The notes under the pieces are model-generated. The model worked only from the letters and a program-made list of their open reading frames with translations. It ran no database searches and had not been told where the DNA came from. Source: Cytophagales bacterium (GTDB lineage: Bacteria > Bacteroidota > Bacteroidia > Cytophagales > Cyclobacteriaceae). From it: a stretch of DNA of 22,340 nucleotides. The stretch lies in the NCBI GenBank assembly GCA_020063545.1, contig JAGUUF010000310.1, positions 1 to 22,340 of the forward strand, read 5' to 3'. This document shows positions 14,024 to 21,280 of this stretch, in pieces (positions within the stretch are counted from its first letter, which is position 1; each line of letters begins with the position of its first letter). Both the position numbers and the translations under genes were made by a program.

Positions 14024-15415
14024 GTGTCGTTAATCAAATCGATTTCAGGAATCCGTGGAACCATTGGAGGTAAGCCTGGTGATAACTTAACACCACTTGA
14101 TGTTGTAAAATTTACGGCCGCGTTTGGCGCATGGATTATTTCGCGCAAAGGCCGCAAAGTAGTGATTGGCCGCGATGCGCGCCTGTCAGGCGAAATGGTC
14201 AGTTCGCTGGTAAGCGCCACTCTGCAGGGTCTTGGCCTTGATGTGGTTGATTTGGGATTATCCACTACACCCACCGTAGAAATTGCCGTGCCGCTTGAGA
14301 AAGCCGGGGGAGGCATCATCCTTACTGCAAGCCATAATCCAATGCAATGGAATGCGTTGAAGTTGCTGAATGAAAAGGGTGAATTTATTTCGGCTGAAGA
14401 GGGCGCGCATGTGTTAAAATTTGCGCATGATGAAAATTTTTCGTTTGCCGAAGTTACTAAACTGGGTAGCTACACCCGCAACGACAAGTACCTTACCAGG
14501 CACATCGAACTCATTCTGAAGAACAGGTGGGTGGATGTAAAGTCCATAAAAAAAGCTAAGTTTAAGATAGCCGTGGATGCGGTTAACTCAACCGGGGGTA
14601 TTGCCGTGCCGTTGTTGCTGAAGAAACTGGGAGTAAAAAAGGTTGTTGAATTGTACTGCAAGCCGAATGGAAAATTTCCGCATAATCCTGAGCCGCTTCC
14701 GGAAAACATTGCCGAAATCTGTCGGGTAGTAAAGAAACAGCGGTGCGATTTGGGTATTGTGGTTGACCCGGATGTTGACCGCCTGGCCTTGGTGCAGGAA
14801 GACGGCAAACCATTTGGCGAAGAGTACACCTTGGTTGCGATTGCGGATTACATCCTACGAAAGAAAAAGGGGAATACCGTTTCCAATCTTTCGTCAACCC
14901 GTGCATTACGCGATGTAACCGAAAAAGCAGGAGGGACGTACACGGCTGCTTCGGTGGGCGAGGTGAACGTGGTGAAAGTGATGAAGGAAACAAACGCCAT
15001 CATCGGTGGCGAAGGCAATGGCGGGGTTATATTTCCGGAGTTGCACTATGGCCGCGATGCGCTGATGGGCATTGCCTTGTTTTTATCGCACCTGGCCAAA
15101 TCGAAAATGAGGGCCTCTGAGTTGCGCAAAACCTATCCCGATTATTTCATTTCAAAGAATAAAATTGAACTTACACCCGGCATTGATGTAGATGCTGTTC
15201 TCGAGGTAATAAAATACAAATACAAAAACGAAAGAATAAACACGGCCGATGGTGTGAAGATTGATTTTGAACACGCAAAGGAATGGGTGCACCTGCGCAA
15301 GTCGAATACCGAGCCGATTATCCGGGTTTATTCCGAATCCGGTGATGCCGAAAAGGCCGATCAGTTAGCTAAAACGGTTTTGGAGGATATTCGTCAAATG
15401 TTAGCCTCCACTTAG
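14024..15415 (+). CDS. glmM: Phosphoglucosamine mutase / phosphohexomutase (GlmM-like)
   Basis: A 463-residue alpha-D-phosphohexomutase. It probably converts glucosamine-6-phosphate to glucosamine-1-phosphate for UDP-GlcNAc, peptidoglycan and LPS. It opens with SGIRGTIGG. The phosphoserine loop is TASHNP (101-106, S103), the Mg site DPDVDR (248-253), the sugar loop GGEGNGGVI (328-336) and the phosphate loop RKSNTEP (425-431). The GEGNGG and DPDVDR variants are closer to the PMM/PGM-like GlmM group than to E. coli GlmM, so phosphomannomutase or phosphoglucomutase activity is possible. The start is GTG at 14024, because the N-terminus MSLIKSISGIRG then matches the family and no ATG is placed better. 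It ends 5 bases from convergent hicB. Confidence 0.88.
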   Translation: MSLIKSISGIRGTIGGKPGDNLTPLDVVKFTAAFGAWIISRKGRKVVIGRDARLSGEMVSSLVSATLQGLGLDVVDLGLSTTPTVEIAVPLEKAGGGIILTASHNPMQWNALKLLNEKGEFISAEEGAHVLKFAHDENFSFAEVTKLGSYTRNDKYLTRHIELILKNRWVDVKSIKKAKFKIAVDAVNSTGGIAVPLLLKKLGVKKVVELYCKPNGKFPHNPEPLPENIAEICRVVKKQRCDLGIVVDPDVDRLALVQEDGKPFGEEYTLVAIADYILRKKKGNTVSNLSSTRALRDVTEKAGGTYTAASVGEVNVVKVMKETNAIIGGEGNGGVIFPELHYGRDALMGIALFLSHLAKSKMRASELRKTYPDYFISKNKIELTPGIDVDAVLEVIKYKYKNERINTADGVKIDFEHAKEWVHLRKSNTEPIIRVYSESGDAEKADQLAKTVLEDIRQMLAST

Positions 15416-15420
15416 GCTAA

Positions 15421-15756
15421 TCATTCGCTTACTTCTTTCTCCAATACGCGCTCAACAAATTGATTCAGCGAAATATTCATCGCAGCAGATTTAATTACGG
15501 CCAACCGGTGGATTCGGGGTTTAATGCGAACGTTAAAACTCCCTTTAAATTCATTTTCGGGGACCTTGCCGTTTTGTGCACATGTTTCAATGTAATCATC
15601 AACTGCTTCCCGAAAGGCTTTTTTTAGTTTAGTAACAGTATCCGCCTCGAAGGTTACCGTATCGCGAATACCCAATAGTTTACCAAAAAAAACATCATCA
15701 TCAGCGCTGAATTCTACTGACCCGGTATAACCTTTATAAGTGAGCGTATTTTTCAT
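15421..15756 (-). CDS. hicB: HicB-family antitoxin
   Basis: A 111-residue antitoxin. The N-terminal half has the HicB partial RNase H-like fold pattern (YKGYTGSVEFSADDDVFFGKL, then DTVTFEADTV). The C-terminal half carries a ribbon-helix-helix region, SFNVRIKPRIHRLAV...ISLNQFVERVLEKEV, used for DNA binding and autorepression. The ATG (15756-15754) overlaps the hicA stop as ATGA, so toxin and antitoxin are translationally coupled, with the toxin gene first as in canonical hicAB. It converges with glmM with 5 bases between the stop codons. It is the only accessory module in the window. Confidence 0.9.
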   Translation of the reverse strand: MKNTLTYKGYTGSVEFSADDDVFFGKLLGIRDTVTFEADTVTKLKKAFREAVDDYIETCAQNGKVPENEFKGSFNVRIKPRIHRLAVIKSAAMNISLNQFVERVLEKEVSE

Positions 15757-16001
15757 AGCAATCCGTAATCTTTTAAGTGTTCGATAATGATCTCCAAAGC
15801 ATAGCGTTTAATAACCGGTTGTGGGTGGGGTTCGTGCAGGCTCATTACTGCCCCGGTTTTAGGGTTGATAAATTTTCTGCGTGAACCCCCGCCTTTTATT
15901 TCCTTATACCCGTAATGGTGCATTATAGTTTGAAGTTCATTCCAGGTAAAATCTTTAGGTTTGCTTTTTAATCGCTCCAGGGCTTTCTGAAACCGACTCA
16001 T
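15753..16001 (-). CDS. hicA: HicA-family mRNA interferase toxin
   Basis: An 82-residue protein with the dsRBD-like HicA fold. The core is YGYKEIKGGGSRRKF (30-44), then SLHEPHPQPVIKRYALEIIIEHLKDYGLL. HicA toxins cleave mRNA and are blocked by HicB. The classical catalytic His of the GSH motif is Arg here (GSRR, 40-42); the histidines in LHEPHP (H56, H59) are retained. That pattern occurs in a recognised HicA subgroup, so activity is plausible but not assured. The frame opens at a TTG (16007) that lies within the -7 element; the ATG at 16001 is chosen and lies only 3 bases from that element, implying a leaderless transcript. Confidence 0.88.
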   Translation of the reverse strand: MSRFQKALERLKSKPKDFTWNELQTIMHHYGYKEIKGGGSRRKFINPKTGAVMSLHEPHPQPVIKRYALEIIIEHLKDYGLL

Positions 16002-16004
16002 TGA

Positions 16005-16012
16005 CAAATGTA
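16005..16012 (-). promoter_or_regulatory. Putative hicAB promoter, -7 element TACATTTG
   Basis: A perfect TAnnTTTG match on the minus strand, 3 bases from the hicA ATG. Transcription should begin at or next to the start codon. HicB would be expected to bind near here, but no clear operator dyad was found. Confidence 0.6.
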
Positions 16013-16087
16013 ACTAAATTCCAGTTGCAAACCTTTCGGAACGATTTCGTTAACTTCCTTATTTTTACATTAAAATTTGTTCTATTG

Positions 16088-17227
16088 ATGCGCATTTACC
16101 TCGATAACGCAGCCACCACCCCGCTCGACCCCGAAGTTTTCGAGGCGATGAAGCCTTTTATGCTGGAAGACTACGGCAACCCGTCATCCACGCATGCCCA
16201 CGGGCGCAAAGTGCGTGCAGCCATTGAAACAGCACGTAAAAAGGTGGCTGAGTTGATGAACTGTACTCCGGGTGAAATCATCTTCACGTCAGGCGGTACC
16301 GAAGCCGATAATGCCATCCTGGTTTGTGCGGCTGAGACCTTCACTATCAAAAACCTGATTTCATCGCCTGTCGAACACCATGCAGTTACCCATACGTGCG
16401 AAAACATTGCGGCCAAAGGCAAGGTGCAGCTGCACATGGTTAAACTGGATGAGAAGGGCCATGTTGATCTTAACGATTTGGAGGCACTTTTAAAGAAGTA
16501 CCCAAACGCCATGGTGTCGCTGATGCATGCCAACAATGAAATCGGCAACCTGCTCGATATTCAAACCGTGGGCGATTTGTGCGAGCGATACGGAGCGTTT
16601 TTCCATTCCGATACGGTGCAGACCATCGGTCATTACCGCCACGACATGCGGCACCTGAAGGTTTGCGGGATGACAGCCGGGGCCCACAAGTTTCACGGGC
16701 CAAAAGGTGCCGGCTTTATGTATATCCGCAAGGATAAAAAAATACATTCGTTTATTCATGGCGGGGCCCAGGAACGTAATATGCGCGGGGGTACCGAGAA
16801 TGTGTACGGTATTATCGGATTGGCTAAAGCGCTGGAGATTGCTTACCGCGATATGGATGATCATGTGCGCCATATCACATCGTTAAAATTGCGCATGATT
16901 GAAAAACTAAAGGAAAATATCCCGGGTGTGTTGTTCAATGGCGATTCGGCCAACCTGGAAAGAAGTTTGTATACCGTATTGAATGTCAGCCTTCCGGAAA
17001 CAGACGACAGTAACCTGCTCTTGTTCAACCTGGATTTGCAAGGAGTTTCGGCTTCCGGAGGAAGCGCCTGCTCCAGCGGGGCTTCAACCGGCTCCCATGT
17101 TCTGGCCGCCCTGTACCCGGGGTCAAAACGGGCAGCGGTGCGGTTCTCCTTCAGCAAATACAATACGCCCGATGAAATTGATTATGCGGTAAACGCCCTT
17201 GCCGAACTGTACAAGGTGGAGGCGTGA
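16088..17227 (+). CDS. Cysteine desulfurase (NifS/IscS-like)
   Basis: A 379-residue PLP-dependent fold-type I enzyme that takes sulfur from cysteine for Fe-S clusters, tRNA thiolation or other uses. It begins MRIYLDNAATTPLDPEV, the family N-terminus; upstream in-frame codons from 16001 are excluded as non-conserved. TSGGTEADN (PLP phosphate), SPVEHHAV, NNEIGN and HSDTVQTIGH (with the Asp that contacts the PLP ring) follow in order. The PLP lysine is in AGAHKFHGPKG (K201). The persulfide cysteine lies in GSACSSGAS (C328); the short SSG form of this loop suggests the NifS/IscS (group I) type. No IscU or other Fe-S assembly gene is adjacent. Its stop codon abuts that of the convergent CoA-transferase gene with no base between. 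Confidence 0.93.
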   Translation: MRIYLDNAATTPLDPEVFEAMKPFMLEDYGNPSSTHAHGRKVRAAIETARKKVAELMNCTPGEIIFTSGGTEADNAILVCAAETFTIKNLISSPVEHHAVTHTCENIAAKGKVQLHMVKLDEKGHVDLNDLEALLKKYPNAMVSLMHANNEIGNLLDIQTVGDLCERYGAFFHSDTVQTIGHYRHDMRHLKVCGMTAGAHKFHGPKGAGFMYIRKDKKIHSFIHGGAQERNMRGGTENVYGIIGLAKALEIAYRDMDDHVRHITSLKLRMIEKLKENIPGVLFNGDSANLERSLYTVLNVSLPETDDSNLLLFNLDLQGVSASGGSACSSGASTGSHVLAALYPGSKRAAVRFSFSKYNTPDEIDYAVNALAELYKVEA

Positions 17228-18523
17228 TCAACTTACCGCGTACACATTACTTCCAAACCGCCTGGTAATTTCCTGTTCAAGTGCTTCCCGGTGATCAGGA
17301 TGGGCAATTCGCATCAACTCGTAGGCCCGCTGACGCAAATTTTTTCCGTACAGGTACGCCACTCCGTATTCAGTAACCACATAATGAACATGTGCACGCG
17401 TGGTAACAACACCTGCACCCTGCTTCAGATAGGGAACAATTTTGGACGCGCCCTTTTTCGTTGCCGAGGCCATGGCAATAACGGGCTTGCCTCCTTCCGA
17501 CAGTGAAGCCCCACGGATAAAATCCATCTGGCCGCCCACGCCTGAATATTGGTACGTTCCGATTGAATCAGCGCATACCTGCCCGGTCAGGTCAATTTCA
17601 ATAGCGCTGTTAATAGCAACTACTTTTGGATTGGTGCGGATAATGCGACCGTCATTTACATACTCGGCTTCCAAGAAGGCAAACTGGGGGTTATCGTCAA
17701 TGAAAGAATAAAGTTCGCGTGACCCGATAGCAAATGAGGTGACTGTTTTGCCGCGGTGCTTTTTTTTGTATTTGTTGGTAATGACACCCTTTTTGATCAG
17801 GTCAATTACTCCGTTGGAAAACATTTCGGTGTGGATACCAAGGTCTTTGCAGTGGCCGAGGCTTTCGAGCACGGCATCGGGTATGGCGCCAATACCCAGT
17901 TGCAGTGTGCTGCGGTCTTCAACCAGTTCGGCCACGAACCTACCAATGGTGCAGTCGCAATCGGTAATGCTGGCAGCGTAATTCACTTCGGGCAGGTTGT
18001 CATCAGTTTCAACCAGGGCATTAATCTGGTCAAGGTGAATAAAACCATCGCCATGCGTGCGCGGCATTTTGGGGTTTACCTGCGCAATGATGTATTTGGC
18101 AAATTTTGCCGCAGCCCTGGCCACATCAACCGAAACGCCCAGCGAGCATAACCCGTGCTTATCGGGCGGTGAAACGTGCAGCAAGGCCACATCAACGGGT
18201 AGAATATCTTTTTCAAAAAGTCTTGAAATCTCGCTCAGAAAAATCGGCACATAGTTTCCGCGGCCGGTATTGATGGCGCTGCGGATGTTCTCGGAAACAA
18301 AAAGAGAATTGATATAAAAACTATCGGCATATTCGGGTTTGGCCAGTTCCAGTTCGCCAAGGGTGCTCACCGCAATCAATTCCACATTTTTTAACTCACC
18401 GGCCCGCCTGGCAAGTGCTTTTAAAAGGTGTTGCGGTGTTGCTGCACTGCCGTGAACAAATACCCGGTTATTCGACCGGATTATTTTTACGGCATCATCT
18501 GCTGATACCATTTTAGTATTCAT
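17228..18523 (-). CDS. Acetyl-CoA hydrolase / CoA-transferase family protein
   Basis: A 431-residue member of the acetyl-CoA hydrolase/4-hydroxybutyrate CoA-transferase family, in two CoA-transferase-type domains. The N-terminal half has VFVHGSAATPQHLL (21-34) and LLHVSPPDKHGLCSLG (114-129). The second half has LQLGIGAIPDAVLESLG (207-223), the likely catalytic glutamate in IHTEMFSNGV (E233), YSGVGGQMDFIRGA and a C-terminal VVTEYGVAYLYGK. It moves CoA between small carboxylic acids (such as acetate, succinate, butyrate or hydroxybutyrate) or hydrolyses acetyl-CoA; the substrate cannot be decided. It stands alone, divergent from the DUF2520 gene. No perfect TAnnTTTG is seen upstream. Confidence 0.88.
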   Translation of the reverse strand: MNTKMVSADDAVKIIRSNNRVFVHGSAATPQHLLKALARRAGELKNVELIAVSTLGELELAKPEYADSFYINSLFVSENIRSAINTGRGNYVPIFLSEISRLFEKDILPVDVALLHVSPPDKHGLCSLGVSVDVARAAAKFAKYIIAQVNPKMPRTHGDGFIHLDQINALVETDDNLPEVNYAASITDCDCTIGRFVAELVEDRSTLQLGIGAIPDAVLESLGHCKDLGIHTEMFSNGVIDLIKKGVITNKYKKKHRGKTVTSFAIGSRELYSFIDDNPQFAFLEAEYVNDGRIIRTNPKVVAINSAIEIDLTGQVCADSIGTYQYSGVGGQMDFIRGASLSEGGKPVIAMASATKKGASKIVPYLKQGAGVVTTRAHVHYVVTEYGVAYLYGKNLRQRAYELMRIAHPDHREALEQEITRRFGSNVYAVS

Positions 18524-18593
18524 GCTCAGAAATTTTGACCCGAATTAATGCTACAAGTTAAAGCAGCCGTATGATATACGTCAGGTAATTCTC

Positions 18594-18601
18594 TAATTTT
18601 A
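18594..18601 (+). promoter_or_regulatory. Possible promoter of the DUF2520 gene, TAATTTTA
   Basis: A seven-of-eight pattern match to TAnnTTTG (last base A), 5 bases upstream of the ATG at 18607. Weak evidence alone, but its position matches the near-leaderless arrangement of other genes in the window. Confidence 0.3.
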
Positions 18602-18606
18602 ATCGC

Positions 18607-19401
18607 ATGAGTTTCTCGGTATCGTTTGCAGGTTCGGGTAATTTGGCCTGGCACCTTGCCCCGGCATTGGATAATGCAGGGTATCCCATTCGCGAGGTGT
18701 ATAGCCGCAACCCGCAGCATGCAAAAAAACTGGCCGAACGGCTTTACAATGCCGAAGTAAAAGCCACAATCGATTTTTCAGCCAGTCCGTCACGGGTATT
18801 TATTATTGCTGTTGCCGATGATGCGATTGAACAGGTAGCGCGCGAGATAATTTTGCCCGATGATGCCATCCTGGTACATACTTCAGGAAGCCAGCCGCTG
18901 GAAAAGCTGGCCTTTGCCGCAGCTTCGGGTACAGGGGTTTTCTACCCGCTCCAAACCTTTACCAAAGGTGTAAAAGTGGATTTCAGGCAGGTGCCTGTTT
19001 TTGTTGAAACAGAGACGGAGGAAGTTGAACGCGACCTGATGAAAATGGCCCGGGCGATAAGCAAGCAGGTCGTTCAAATCAATTCGCCCGATAGGCTGGC
19101 CCTGCACGTGGCGGCTGTAATGGCATCCAACTTCACAAACTACATGCTTACCCTTGCGCATGATGTCTGTGATAAGCATAACCTGGATTTTGAGTGGTTA
19201 AAACCGCTCATTGCCGAAACCATAAATAAAACATTTCAGGTTGGGCCAGGTATGGCGCAGACCGGGCCTGCCAGGCGGGGCGATTTTGAAACGCTGGACC
19301 GGCACATGCAGCTATTGCAGCACTATCCCGAGATTGCCGAACTCTACCGGATGATTAGCCAACATATTGTTGATCGGTATCACGATGAGGCGGATAAATA
19401 A
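18607..19401 (+). CDS. Rossmann-like oxidoreductase with DUF2520 domain
   Basis: A 264-residue protein. The N-terminal half is a Rossmann fold with GSGNLAWHLAPAL (9-21) as the dinucleotide-binding loop, then VYSRNPQHAKKLAERL. The C-terminal half is helical DUF2520 (YPLQTFTKG near 113, then NFTNYMLTLAHD near 175). The organisation resembles ProC and 6-phosphogluconate or ketopantoate reductases, so an NAD(P)-dependent reduction is plausible, but the substrate is unknown for the family. The gene ends in a strong bidirectional terminator shared with rho. The start follows from the glycine-rich loop being right at the N-terminus. Confidence 0.85.
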   Translation: MSFSVSFAGSGNLAWHLAPALDNAGYPIREVYSRNPQHAKKLAERLYNAEVKATIDFSASPSRVFIIAVADDAIEQVAREIILPDDAILVHTSGSQPLEKLAFAAASGTGVFYPLQTFTKGVKVDFRQVPVFVETETEEVERDLMKMARAISKQVVQINSPDRLALHVAAVMASNFTNYMLTLAHDVCDKHNLDFEWLKPLIAETINKTFQVGPGMAQTGPARRGDFETLDRHMQLLQHYPEIAELYRMISQHIVDRYHDEADK

Positions 19402-19431
19402 AATAGGTCGCAGTGGGCGACCTATTTTATT
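19397..19431. terminator. Bidirectional intrinsic terminator between DUF2520 gene and rho
   Basis: Perfect 15-bp arms (19397-19411 and 19417-19431) around the 5-base loop AGTGG. The stem is GC-rich near the loop (GGTCGC/GCGACC) and A/T-rich at its foot, so each strand ends in a U-rich run (TATTTTATT or its complement). The DUF2520 stop codon TAA lies within the stem. It would stop both convergent transcripts. The rho gene itself thus ends at an intrinsic, not Rho-dependent, site. Confidence 0.9.
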
Positions 19432-19450
19432 GCCTGTTGTTTTCGGTCAA

Positions 19451-21001
19451 TTACCCATTCATCGAAAGCAGGAACTCTTCATTGTTGCGGGTTCCCTTCA
19501 TTTTCGATTGCAGGAATTCCATCGCTTCGATTGAATTCATGTCGGCCATGAATTTGCGTAATATCCAAACACGCTGAAGTTCTTCTTCTTTCATTAACAG
19601 CTCCTCGCGCCTCGTACCCGATGCGGGCACATCAATGGAGGGATAAATCCTGCGGTTGGAAAGTTTGCGGTCGAGCTGTAGCTCCATGTTGCCGGTTCCT
19701 TTAAATTCTTCAAAGATCACCTCGTCCATTTTCGAACCCGTATCTATCAGCGCGGTGGCGATTATGGTTAATGAACCGCCATTTTCGATGTTTCGGGCAG
19801 CACCAAAGAACCGTTTGGGTTTATGCAGGGCGTTGGCATCCACACCACCCGATAGAATTTTTCCGGAGGAAGGCACTACCGTATTATGGGCGCGCGCCAA
19901 CCGGGTAATGGAATCGAGCAGGATGACCACATCATGCCCGCACTCTACCATACGCTTGGCTTTTTCCAGTACAATGCCGGCTACTTTAACATGGCGCTCA
20001 GCCTGCTCATCGAAGGTTGAAGCAATCACTTCGGCTTTTACACTTCGTGCCATGTCGGTTACTTCTTCGGGCCGTTCGTCTATCAGCAGCACAATCAGGT
20101 AAACTTCCGGGTGGTTTTCGGCAATGGCATTGGCAATGTTTTTAAGCAGCACGGTTTTACCGGTTTTAGGCTGGGCCACAATCATACCGCGCTGCCCCTT
20201 CCCGATAGGGGCAAACAAATCGAGTATCCGGGTTGACATATTGTCCGGAGTGGTGCTGAGTTTTAACTTTTCTTCCGGGAACAGCGGAGTAAGGTATTCG
20301 AAGGCAACCCGATCGCGGATTTCTTCGGTGGTTTTTCCATTAACCGATTCAACCTTTAGCAGGGCAAAGTATTTTTCACCTTCTTTCGGTGGGCGGATTA
20401 GTCCCTTTACGGTGTCGCCTGTTTTCAGGCCGAAGAGTTTAATTTGTGAAGGCGATACATAAATATCATCGGGGCTGGCCAGGTAGTTATAATCGGATGA
20501 TCGGAGGAATCCGTAACCATCCTGCATAATCTCCAGTACTCCCTCGTTGGCAATTACGCCATCGAAATCTTTAATATTGGTTTTAACAGAAGGCTGTCGT
20601 TCTTCCCGGGGCGCTGCAGGCATACCATCAGTTTCTGAAATGGAAACCGGTTCTTCCGGTAACGCGGCCGGAGGTGTTGGCATGGCAGGTTCGTCTCCAA
20701 AGTTGGTAACAGTTGAGTCAAAATCAACATTGAGTGAGTCAAGCAGTTCATCGGACGAGAGTTCTTTTTCGGGTTTGGGGGCTACGTTTTCGCGCCTGCG
20801 TGGCCGCAGGGTACGCCCTTCGGCCGTTACGGTGGAAGATTTTTTGCTTCCGGGCGCTTCGCCCGTTATGGCCTGCTGGTCTAGAATTTTATATACAAGC
20901 TCTTGTTTTGAAAGTTTGCGGGCATTTTTTACGCCCATTTGTTCGGCAATATCTTTCAGCTCAGAAAGCAGCCTGACGTTTAAGTCATCGATAGTGTACA
21001 T
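19451..21001 (-). CDS. rho: Transcription termination factor Rho with long N-terminal linker
   Basis: A 516-residue hexameric RNA helicase/ATPase, about 100 residues longer than E. coli Rho (419). The N-terminal helical domain (1-45) is followed by a low-complexity linker rich in Pro, Glu and Ser (about 46-143). The primary RNA-binding cold-shock-like domain (about 145-220) includes GVLEIMQDGYGFLR. The motor has Walker A AQPKTGKT (276-283), Walker B VVILLD (358-363) and the secondary-site region SSGKILSGGVDANALHKPKRFFGAARN. All key motifs are intact. It is transcribed from its own promoter about 160 bases upstream, divergent from serS, and the long leader allows autoregulation as known for rho elsewhere. 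It ends at a bidirectional terminator. Confidence 0.97.
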   Translation of the reverse strand: MYTIDDLNVRLLSELKDIAEQMGVKNARKLSKQELVYKILDQQAITGEAPGSKKSSTVTAEGRTLRPRRRENVAPKPEKELSSDELLDSLNVDFDSTVTNFGDEPAMPTPPAALPEEPVSISETDGMPAAPREERQPSVKTNIKDFDGVIANEGVLEIMQDGYGFLRSSDYNYLASPDDIYVSPSQIKLFGLKTGDTVKGLIRPPKEGEKYFALLKVESVNGKTTEEIRDRVAFEYLTPLFPEEKLKLSTTPDNMSTRILDLFAPIGKGQRGMIVAQPKTGKTVLLKNIANAIAENHPEVYLIVLLIDERPEEVTDMARSVKAEVIASTFDEQAERHVKVAGIVLEKAKRMVECGHDVVILLDSITRLARAHNTVVPSSGKILSGGVDANALHKPKRFFGAARNIENGGSLTIIATALIDTGSKMDEVIFEEFKGTGNMELQLDRKLSNRRIYPSIDVPASGTRREELLMKEEELQRVWILRKFMADMNSIEAMEFLQSKMKGTRNNEEFLLSMNG

Positions 21002-21057
21002 GGTGAAAAATAAAAAGTTGTTGTTACGTGGTTTACGTGTTTTCGGTTTGGCGGTAA

Positions 21058-21072
21058 TCAGAACGGTTCTGA
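21058..21072. repeat. 15-base dyad in the rho leader
   Basis: TCAGAACGGTTCTGA has 7-base perfect arms around one central base. It lies in the predicted 5' untranslated region of rho, about 57 bases before the ATG. It could be a protein-binding operator; as RNA a 1-base loop is too tight for the full stem. Confidence 0.45.
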
Positions 21073-21163
21073 AACGAATTCAATACGGAACACAAGCGAA
21101 GAATAATCAGTAAGGAAGTTGATTTATATATTCAAGTAGGGCCGAATTGCCCGTTTGACCCTG

Positions 21164-21194
21164 CAAGTATAGGTCAAATTTGCACACAAACAAA
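21164..21194 (-). promoter_or_regulatory. Putative rho promoter, TTTG-N19-TATACTTG
   Basis: On the minus strand a -33 TTTG (21191-21194) and a -7 TATACTTG (21164-21171, one mismatch to TAnnTTTG) are separated by exactly 19 bases, the Bacteroidetes optimum. It is the only promoter in the window with both elements clear. It predicts a leader of about 155 bases before the rho ATG. Confidence 0.7.
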
Positions 21195-21215
21195 TAGTTG
21201 AATACAATTTGTTCG

Positions 21216-21230
21216 GGTAAACCGTTTACC
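21216..21230. promoter_or_regulatory. Operator-like dyad in the rho/serS divergent region
   Basis: GGTAAACCGTTTACC has 7-base perfect arms and one central base. It lies just upstream of the rho -33 element and about 16 bases upstream of the weak serS -7 candidate, so a bound protein could affect both. A GTTCGG direct repeat flanks it (21211-21216 and 21231-21236). Confidence 0.45.
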
Positions 21231-21245
21231 GTTCGGTCAAAAACC

Positions 21246-21253
21246 TAATTTTA
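21246..21253 (+). promoter_or_regulatory. Possible serS promoter, TAATTTTA
   Basis: A seven-of-eight pattern match to TAnnTTTG, 27 bases upstream of the serS ATG. It has the same sequence as the candidate before the DUF2520 gene. No clear -33 element. Confidence 0.3.
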
Positions 21254-21280
21254 CGCCTTCATACCGATACTTGATTTCGT

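Noticed and set aside
20547..21113. 188-codon plus-strand ORF over the rho 5' end
   Set aside because: Mirror of the Rho linker; Ser-rich low complexity and no family match.
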